Part shown: positions 14,599 to 19,540 of the stretch, piece after piece
Position numbering within the stretch: the first letter of the stretch is position 1
How the letters are laid out: every line of letters starts with the position of its first letter
Assembly (NCBI GenBank): GCA_002343455.1
Contig: DDSR01000464.1
Coordinates: forward strand, 1-19,540
DNA from: Deltaproteobacteria bacterium UBA2385
GTDB lineage: Bacteria; Myxococcota_A; UBA796; UBA2385
Direction of reading: 5' to 3'
Length of the DNA: 19,540 nucleotides
Position numbers and translations under genes: made by a program
The notes under the pieces: generated by a model
What the model was told of the DNA's origin: nothing
What the model saw: the letters and a program-made list of their open reading frames with translations, nothing else
Database searches by the model: none

Positions 14599-14874
14599 TC
14601 AGCGCCGGGGGGCGGGCACCCAGACGCGGCGGCCGGCGCGCATCTCCCAGCGGCCCGGCACCGTCACGACGCGGGCGGGGACCACCTTGTAGTGGCCGGC
14701 GACCCAGGCGACCCCGCCGGGGCGGACCTCGAAGTGGCCGGGGACCCAGATGCGCTCGGCCATCGCCGGGGCGCTGACGACCACCCGCACCGGAGCCGCT
14801 TCCGCGGTGGCGGGGACGGCGGCGCTGAGGCCGAGGGCCAGGACGGGGAGGAGGAGGTGGCGGATGCTGCGCAT
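14599..14874 (-). CDS. Small exported protein with W-x-P-G-H/R repeats (YXWXGXW-like)
   Basis: This is a 91-residue exported protein. A clear Sec signal peptide (basic start MRSIRH, Leu-rich core, cleavage near A-E-A-A about residue 27) leaves a mature part of about 64 residues. It carries three spaced aromatic repeats: RIWVPGHFEVRPGG, VAWVAGHYKVVPA and VTVPGRWEMRAGRRVWVP. These resemble the short YXWXGXW/WxPGxW repeats found in small proteobacterial envelope proteins of unknown function. The mature protein is strongly basic. The ATG at 14874 has GAGG five bases upstream and begins the signal peptide; the upstream in-frame ATG at 14952 adds a non-signal extension. It ends at a strong terminator and is divergent from the Deg7-like protease gene. 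Confidence 0.78.
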   Translation of the reverse strand: MRSIRHLLLPVLALGLSAAVPATAEAAPVRVVVSAPAMAERIWVPGHFEVRPGGVAWVAGHYKVVPARVVTVPGRWEMRAGRRVWVPAPRR

Positions 14875-15015
14875 GATGACCTCGGGGGGCGCGAGCGGGA
14901 GGAGTCGGGGTGAGGGCCAGTCCCTCAGCGACTCGCTCCACCGACGAGCCACCCCGGCGGCTCATTCACGCTACGCTGTCCCCCTCGTGGATTTTTTCGC
15001 GAGACCCCCCTGCCC

Positions 15016-17844
15016 ATGAGCCTGATCGTGCTGCTGCTGCTGCCCATCCTCGCCCTCCTCTCCTCGAACCCTGTGCAGGCTCAGGCCCCGTCCAGGACCA
15101 CCAGCGAGGCCACCGACTGGGAGCAGACCGTCGAGCGGGTCAGCTCGGCCGTGGTGTCCATCCGCGTCAACGCGACCCGCGCCTTCGACACCGAGGGCGC
15201 CGGGGGCAGCGTCGCCACCGGCTTCATCATCGACGCCGAGCGGGGCCTGGTGCTGACCAACCGCCACGTCGTCGGCCCCGGTCCGGTCAAGGCCAAGGCG
15301 GTCTTCCTCAACAACGAGGAGATCGAGCTGACCGCGGTCTACCGCGATCCCGTGCACGACTTCGGCGTCTTTCGGTTCGATCCCGCGCAGGTCCGCTTCA
15401 TGGCCCTCTCCGAGCTCCGCCTCGCCCCTGAGAAGGCCCGGGTTGGCGCCGAGATCCGGGTCATCGGCAACGACGCCGGCGAGAAGATCAGCATCCTGGC
15501 GGGAACCCTGGCGCGCCTGGACCGCGAGGCCCCCACCTATGGCCGCTTCCGCTACAACGACTTCAACACCTTCTACTTCCAGGCCGCCAGCGGCACCTCG
15601 GGAGGCTCGTCCGGCTCGCCGGTGGTCGACCGCTCCGGAGATGTCATCGCGCTGAACGCCGGGGCGCGTCGAGGCGCGGCCAGCAGCTATTTCCTCCCCT
15701 TGGATCGGGTCGTGCGCGCCGTCGATCGGATCCGCCAGGGCCTGCCCGTGACCCGCGGCACGGTCCAAGCGACCTTCGTACACCGCCCCTTCGACGAGCT
15801 GCGGCGGCTGGGCCTCTCCCCGCAGGCGGAGGCCGCCGAGCGCGCCGCTCGCCCCGACGCCACCGGGATGCTCGCGGTCGAGGGCATCGTCCCCTACGGA
15901 CCCGGCCAGGACGTGCTGGAGCTGGGGGACATCCTGCTCTCGGTGCAGGGCCGGGCCATCCATGGCTTCGTCGCGATGGAGGAGATCCTCGATGATCATG
16001 TCGGGCAGGAGGTCGAGGTCCTGGTCGAGCGCGGCGGACAGGAGCAGAAGCTCAGCCTCTCGGTCCAGGACCTCCACTCCATCACGCCCTCCAGCTACCT
16101 GGAGGTCGGCGATGTGCTGCTCAACGAGCTGTCCTACCAGCAGGCCCGCCAGGGTCCGGTGATGGTCGGTGGCGCCTATGTCGCGGCCGGCGGGTACATG
16201 CTCAACAGCGCCGGGGTGGGGGCGCGGGCGGTCATCACGGCGATCGGTGAGGACCCGATCTACTCGCTGGACGACGCCCAGCAGGCCCTCGCCGCCATCC
16301 CCGACGGCGCCCGGGTGCCGCTGCGCTGGTTCGACCTGGGGGAGCCCCGGGCCGAGCGGACCGGGGTGATGACGATGGACCGCCGCTGGTTCCCCATGCG
16401 GCGCTGCACCTGGGACGCCCCGACCGGGACCTGGCCCTGCGAGGAGCTGGCCGAGCCCACGGCGGAGCCGGACTCGACCACCGTCTCGACCTCCTTCCCG
16501 CGGGCCCGCCACCGCCTGGAGCGCAAGCTCGCGCGGAGCCTCGTCTCGGTCAGCTTCCGGGTCCCCTTCCGGGTCGAAGGTGCCTACGGCACCAGCTTCG
16601 TCGGCAACGGGCTGGTCGTCGACGCCGAGCAGGGGCTGGTGCTGGTGGACCGCGACACCGTCCCCATCTCCCTGGGCGACGCGACGGTCACCGTCGCCGG
16701 CTCGGTCGAGGTCCCCGCCGAGGTCGTGCACGTCCACCCCCTGCACAACCTCGCCCTGGTCCGCTACGACCCGGCCTTGATCGGCGACACGCCGGTCCGC
16801 TCGGCCCGCTTGCGGGTGGACCCCGCGCAGGCGGGCGACCGGGTCTGGCACATCGGCCTCAACAGCCGAGCCAGCATCGCCAGCCAGCGCACCCGGGTCG
16901 AGCGGGTCGAGCCGATCAGCCTGCCGCTTCCCAGCCCCCCCTTCTTCCGCGAGAGCAACCTCGACGCGGTCACGGTCCGGGACACGGCGCGCGCCGGCGG
17001 CGGAGTCCTCGCCGACCGCCGCGGCCGGGTGCGGGCCTTCTGGGCCAGCTTCGTCGACCTCTCGGGCGACAAGCCCACGGCCTACTTCCGCGGGGTCCAG
17101 AGCGAGACCTTCGCCGCCCTGGTCGCGCAGCTCTCCCTGGGCGAGCAGCCCACGCACCGGGCCCTGGGGGTGGACCTGGAAGAGGTCGCCCTCGTCGACG
17201 CCCGCAGCCGGGGGCTGAGCGCCGCCTCGGCCGCCTTGCTGGAGGAGGCTGGCGGGGTGGACCGCCGGGCCTTCATGGTGCGGCGCATCTGGGCGGACGC
17301 CCCCGCCCTGGGCGTGCTGCGCGAGGGCGACCTGCTGCTGGAGGTCAACGGCGCCCCCGCCGTCTCCTTGCGGCGCATCGAAGAGGCCAGCCAGGAGGCC
17401 TCCGTCCTCGTGCGGGTCTCGCGCTCCGGGCAGGAGCAGACCCTGCAGGTCGGCACCGTCCTGCGCGAGAGCGACGGTCTGCGCCGGGTGCTCTCCTGGT
17501 CGGGCGCGCTGCTGCACGAGGTCCACGACGCCGTGCCCAGCCAGCGAGGCCTCTCGGGCGAGGGGGTCTACGTCGCCTGGTTCTGGTACGGCTCCCCCGC
17601 CGCCCAGTTCGGCCTCCGCCCCACCCGACGGATCCTGGAGGTCAACGGCAAGCCGACGCCCGACCTCGACCGCTTCGAAGAGGCCATCGCCGGCATCCCC
17701 GACGGTGGCGCGGTCCGGCTGAAGACCGAGGACCTGGACGGCCGCACCGAGGTCATCACCCTGGAGACCGACACGACCTTCTGGCCCTCCTGGCAGCTCC
17801 TCCTCAGCGAGCAGGGCTGGCGTCGCTCCCCGCTCGGCGGCTGA
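15016..17844 (+). CDS. Periplasmic Nma111/Deg7-like double serine protease with PDZ domains
   Basis: This is a 942-residue exported HtrA-related protein. A Sec signal peptide (MSLIVLLLLPILALL, cleavage near AQA about 22-24) is followed by an intact protease domain: His84 in LTNRHVVGPGP, Asp115 in YRDPVHDFG, and Ser199 in TSGGSSGSPV. PDZ-like regions follow at about 285-345 and 375-450. A second protease-like domain (about 520-690) is degenerate: Asp547 replaces His (VDRDTV), Asn578 replaces Asp (HNLALV), and a Gly-rich AGGGVLAD replaces the Ser motif. Two more PDZ-like regions (about 755-815 and 835-915, LREGDLLLEVNG and LRPTRRILEVNG) end the protein. This order, and wording such as NRHVVGPGP and YRDPVHDFG, match eukaryotic Nma111/plant Deg7 rather than DegP. 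It probably acts in envelope protein quality control (inference). The Shine-Dalgarno is weak. The end overlaps the HTTM gene by 41 bases. Confidence 0.9.
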   Translation: MSLIVLLLLPILALLSSNPVQAQAPSRTTSEATDWEQTVERVSSAVVSIRVNATRAFDTEGAGGSVATGFIIDAERGLVLTNRHVVGPGPVKAKAVFLNNEEIELTAVYRDPVHDFGVFRFDPAQVRFMALSELRLAPEKARVGAEIRVIGNDAGEKISILAGTLARLDREAPTYGRFRYNDFNTFYFQAASGTSGGSSGSPVVDRSGDVIALNAGARRGAASSYFLPLDRVVRAVDRIRQGLPVTRGTVQATFVHRPFDELRRLGLSPQAEAAERAARPDATGMLAVEGIVPYGPGQDVLELGDILLSVQGRAIHGFVAMEEILDDHVGQEVEVLVERGGQEQKLSLSVQDLHSITPSSYLEVGDVLLNELSYQQARQGPVMVGGAYVAAGGYMLNSAGVGARAVITAIGEDPIYSLDDAQQALAAIPDGARVPLRWFDLGEPRAERTGVMTMDRRWFPMRRCTWDAPTGTWPCEELAEPTAEPDSTTVSTSFPRARHRLERKLARSLVSVSFRVPFRVEGAYGTSFVGNGLVVDAEQGLVLVDRDTVPISLGDATVTVAGSVEVPAEVVHVHPLHNLALVRYDPALIGDTPVRSARLRVDPAQAGDRVWHIGLNSRASIASQRTRVERVEPISLPLPSPPFFRESNLDAVTVRDTARAGGGVLADRRGRVRAFWASFVDLSGDKPTAYFRGVQSETFAALVAQLSLGEQPTHRALGVDLEEVALVDARSRGLSAASAALLEEAGGVDRRAFMVRRIWADAPALGVLREGDLLLEVNGAPAVSLRRIEEASQEASVLVRVSRSGQEQTLQVGTVLRESDGLRRVLSWSGALLHEVHDAVPSQRGLSGEGVYVAWFWYGSPAAQFGLRPTRRILEVNGKPTPDLDRFEEAIAGIPDGGAVRLKTEDLDGRTEVITLETDTTFWPSWQLLLSEQGWRRSPLGG

Positions 17845-18664
17845 AGCGCTCCCAGAGCCCGCGCGCCACCTCGGGGTGCAGCAGGACCGGGTAGGCCGAG
17901 AGGGCCACATACGAGAAGGGCCCGACGTTCATCGTCAGCCAGATCCCCAGGTGCAGCAGGGCGCCCGCCACCAGCCAGAGCGGGTTGAGCCGCCGGATCA
18001 GGATGGCCAGGGGGAAGCTGGCCTCGAAGAGGACCGTGAACCACTGCATCGGCAGGTACAGCCATCGCTGGCCGCTGAGCCAGGCGCCCAGCGGGGAGCC
18101 GCCGAACCACAGGTCGACGAGGTGCCAGGCCAGGACGTCGCCGCTCCACCAGTGCGAGCCCTCCATGGCCTTCAGCCAGCCGGTGCTGCCGTAGAGCGCC
18201 ATGTAGAAGAGGATCAGCACCCAGCGCCCGAAGGGGCTGCGCCACTTGCCGGTCAGGCCGCGCTCGCCGATCGGCCCGAAGAGCAGGCCCAGGCCGATCC
18301 AGGTGATCACCCGGTCGTAGGCCTTGATGTTGAAGGCCTCCGCCGCCAGCAGCAACCAGCTCGCCGCCAGCCAGAGCAGCAGCCCGGGGCGGGCCAGCCG
18401 GCCTCCCCAGGCCAGCATCAGCAGCCCCGCCACGCCCGCCGCCCAGACCAGCAGGCCGCCCGTCGGGCTGAGGATCAGGTGATCGGCGAGGTGGAAGGGC
18501 GGCTTGCTGAAGATCATGTCGACGGGGGCGTAGGCGTCGTCGATCATCGGCAGGCGCGGCAGCTGCGTGGCCAGCCCCGCCAGCACGTAGAGGTAGCGGG
18601 TCGCCGTCCAGCTCCCGGCCCACTGGGGGGCGTACAGTCGATCCGACCAGGAGGGAGCGCTCAC
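17804..18664 (-). CDS. HTTM-domain (vitamin K-dependent gamma-carboxylase-like) membrane protein
   Basis: This is a 286-residue integral membrane protein with about six or seven hydrophobic segments. The pattern fits the HTTM domain of bacterial relatives of vitamin K-dependent gamma-carboxylase: PRLPMIDDAYAP near the start, helices such as LLLWLAASWLLLAAEAF, then YMALYGSTGWLKAMEGSHWWSGD, and a helix with FEASFPLAILIRRLNPLWLVAGALLH followed by GIWLTM. Bacterial members lack demonstrated carboxylase activity in most cases, so the reaction is unknown. The GTG at 18664 overlaps the upstream gene stop (GTGA) and the membrane domain begins soon after. The longer open frame upstream reads through another gene and was not used. 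The 3' end overlaps the end of the convergent protease gene by 41 bases. Confidence 0.8.
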   Translation of the reverse strand: MSAPSWSDRLYAPQWAGSWTATRYLYVLAGLATQLPRLPMIDDAYAPVDMIFSKPPFHLADHLILSPTGGLLVWAAGVAGLLMLAWGGRLARPGLLLWLAASWLLLAAEAFNIKAYDRVITWIGLGLLFGPIGERGLTGKWRSPFGRWVLILFYMALYGSTGWLKAMEGSHWWSGDVLAWHLVDLWFGGSPLGAWLSGQRWLYLPMQWFTVLFEASFPLAILIRRLNPLWLVAGALLHLGIWLTMNVGPFSYVALSAYPVLLHPEVARGLWERFSRRAGSDASPAR

Positions 18665-19179
18665 AGGCGCCTGCCCTGGGGGAGCGTCAGGCGCTCCTCG
18701 CAGTCCCAGCCGATCAGCCGGGTGCGCTCCTCGTCCTTGCGGGGCTGCTCGACCTGGCCCAGGGTCTTGCGCCACTCGACCTTGGTGATCTCCACCGCCA
18801 GGGGGCGCCGCTCCAGCCGCCCGCAGAGCGACCAGGCCAGCGTCTTGTTGTAGGTCCGCGAGCGCCAGAAGGGCTTGCGGATGTACCTGGGCCCGCTCTC
18901 CCAGCGCGAGGGGAAGACGGCGTTCAGATCGACGTCCTGCCAGCCCTCCGGGTAGCGCGCCCGGGCCTCGAGCAGGGTGTGGCTGCGGTCCCGGGTCGTG
19001 AACATCGACCAGGTGGCCGGCCACAGGCTGAAGCTGTGCTCCTTGAGCCAGTCCGGCCAGGTCTGGGGGTCCGAGAGCGCGTAGCGAAAGGCCAGGGCCT
19101 GGTAGCCGGCCATCAGCAGCAGGAAGACCAGGCCGGGCAGCCGCAAGGCGGGCGGGGTGGTCCGGCGGTCCTGCGCCAT
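18661..19179 (-). CDS. Small membrane-anchored partner of HTTM protein
   Basis: This is a 172-residue protein with one N-terminal membrane helix (LPGLVFLLLMAGYQALAFRYAL) and a roughly 135-residue soluble domain. The soluble part is rich in Trp, Arg and aromatic residues, with WPATWSMFTTRDRSHTLLEARARYPEGWQDVDLNAVFP as its most distinctive section; it probably lies outside the cytoplasmic membrane. I do not know a named family for it. Small single-helix proteins with a W-S-M-F motif are commonly encoded beside HTTM proteins, which fits here: its stop overlaps the HTTM start by four bases (GTGA), implying translational coupling and a complex. It starts nine bases after the acyl-CoA dehydrogenase stop with only a weak Shine-Dalgarno. 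Confidence 0.75.
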   Translation of the reverse strand: MAQDRRTTPPALRLPGLVFLLLMAGYQALAFRYALSDPQTWPDWLKEHSFSLWPATWSMFTTRDRSHTLLEARARYPEGWQDVDLNAVFPSRWESGPRYIRKPFWRSRTYNKTLAWSLCGRLERRPLAVEITKVEWRKTLGQVEQPRKDEERTRLIGWDCEERLTLPQGRRL

Positions 19180-19188
19180 GGGCGACCG

Positions 19189-19540
19189 CTACTCGAAGGC
19201 CGCGATGCCGGTGATCCAGCGGCCCAGGATGAGGTTGTGGATGTCGTGGGTGCCCTCGTAGGTGTAGACGCTCTCCAGGTTCGCGGCGTGCCGCATGATC
19301 GGGTACTCGTCCAGGATGCCGTTGGCGCCGTGGATGTCCCGCGCCACCCGGGCGATCTGCAGGGCGATGTCGACGTTGTTCATCTTGGCGAGGCTGACCT
19401 GCTCGGGGATGAGGGTGCCGTCGTCCTTCATCCGGCCCAGGTGCAGGGCCAGGAGCTGGCCCTTGGTGATCTCACGCAGCATCCAGGCCAGCTTGTTCTG
19501 GACGAGCTGGAAGCTGGCGATGGGCTTGCCGAACTGGATG
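19189..19540 (-). CDS. gcdH: Glutaryl-CoA dehydrogenase-like acyl-CoA dehydrogenase, C-terminal part
   Basis: Only the last 117 codons lie in the window; the gene runs off its right edge. The residues read [20 protein letters not shown] and then [29 protein letters not shown], and [28 protein letters not shown]. The C-terminal four-helix domain of acyl-CoA dehydrogenases is clear. YEGTHDIH with its Glu is where glutaryl-CoA dehydrogenase has its catalytic base, and NGILDEYP plus ITGIAAF are typical of that subfamily, which oxidatively decarboxylates glutaryl-CoA to crotonyl-CoA in lysine and aromatic breakdown. A related acyl-CoA dehydrogenase cannot be excluded without the N-terminal half. 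The small HTTM-partner gene starts nine bases downstream, so they may be cotranscribed. Confidence 0.88.
   Translation of the reverse strand, partial: IQFGKPIASFQLVQNKLAWMLREITKGQLLALHLGRMKDDGTLIPEQVSLAKMNNVDIALQIARVARDIHGANGILDEYPIMRHAANLESVYTYEGTHDIHNLILGRWITGIAAFE

Noticed and set aside
14971..17910. 979-codon open frame antisense to the Deg7-like gene
   Set aside because: The opposite strand has complete protease and PDZ motifs; this frame shows only low-complexity shadow composition without domains.
17804..19024. A 406-residue HTTM protein starting at 19024
   Set aside because: The extra N-terminal part is out of frame across the 172-residue gene and has shadow composition; the GTG at 18664 coupled to the upstream stop fits better.
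1..19540. CRISPR arrays, tRNA or rRNA genes, insertion sequences
   Set aside because: No regularly spaced direct repeats, cloverleaf-like segments, transposase motifs or terminal inverted repeats were seen by eye.

Overview
The window is about 19.5 kb of very GC-rich, densely coded bacterial DNA. It looks like a Gram-negative chromosome: there are several lipoproteins with Sec/lipobox signals, an outer-membrane beta-barrel ending in Phe, and a periplasmic HtrA-like protease. The GC content, the lipoprotein content and the mix of families suggest Myxococcota or a related deltaproteobacterial lineage. That is an inference; there is no rRNA or marker gene to prove it. No tRNA, CRISPR array, transposase or phage gene was seen.

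Left part (1-5243). A small acidic lipoprotein (minus strand) diverges from a tightly coupled plus-strand operon: a LOG-family nucleotide phosphoribohydrolase, a plant-type [2Fe-2S] ferredoxin and an adenosine-deaminase-family amidohydrolase. The operon runs tail-to-tail, with overlap, into epoxyqueuosine reductase (queG). queG diverges from thioredoxin reductase (trxB). Downstream of trxB is an intergenic block with two near-identical palindromic hairpins.

Middle part (5244-9470). A VOC/glyoxalase-fold protein is translationally coupled to a GT87-type (DUF2029) membrane glycosyltransferase. That gene is interrupted by one in-frame amber codon at 6362-6364 (CAG to TAG would explain it). Converging on it is a minus-strand pair: a secreted trypsin-like protease and a probable lipoprotein. 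The protease has a good RBS and ATG, but an 11-base C tract at codons 3-6 puts that ATG out of frame with its signal peptide and protease body. This is either a phase-variable switch captured OFF or a homopolymer error. It is the most intriguing signal in the window.

Right part (9590-19540). A DEDDh exonuclease fused to a WYL-like domain lies 8 bases downstream of a 1003-residue PHP/CehA-like metallohydrolase lipoprotein. Divergent from that is a phosphate-selective-porin-like outer-membrane protein, followed by a strong hairpin terminator shared with a convergent small exported W-x-P-G-rich protein. Next is a 942-residue two-protease, multi-PDZ protein whose architecture and motifs resemble eukaryotic Nma111/Deg7: an active first protease half and a degenerate second half. 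It overlaps tail-to-tail with an HTTM (vitamin K-dependent carboxylase-like) membrane protein. The HTTM gene is coupled to a small membrane-anchored partner and lies downstream of a partial acyl-CoA dehydrogenase resembling glutaryl-CoA dehydrogenase at the window edge.
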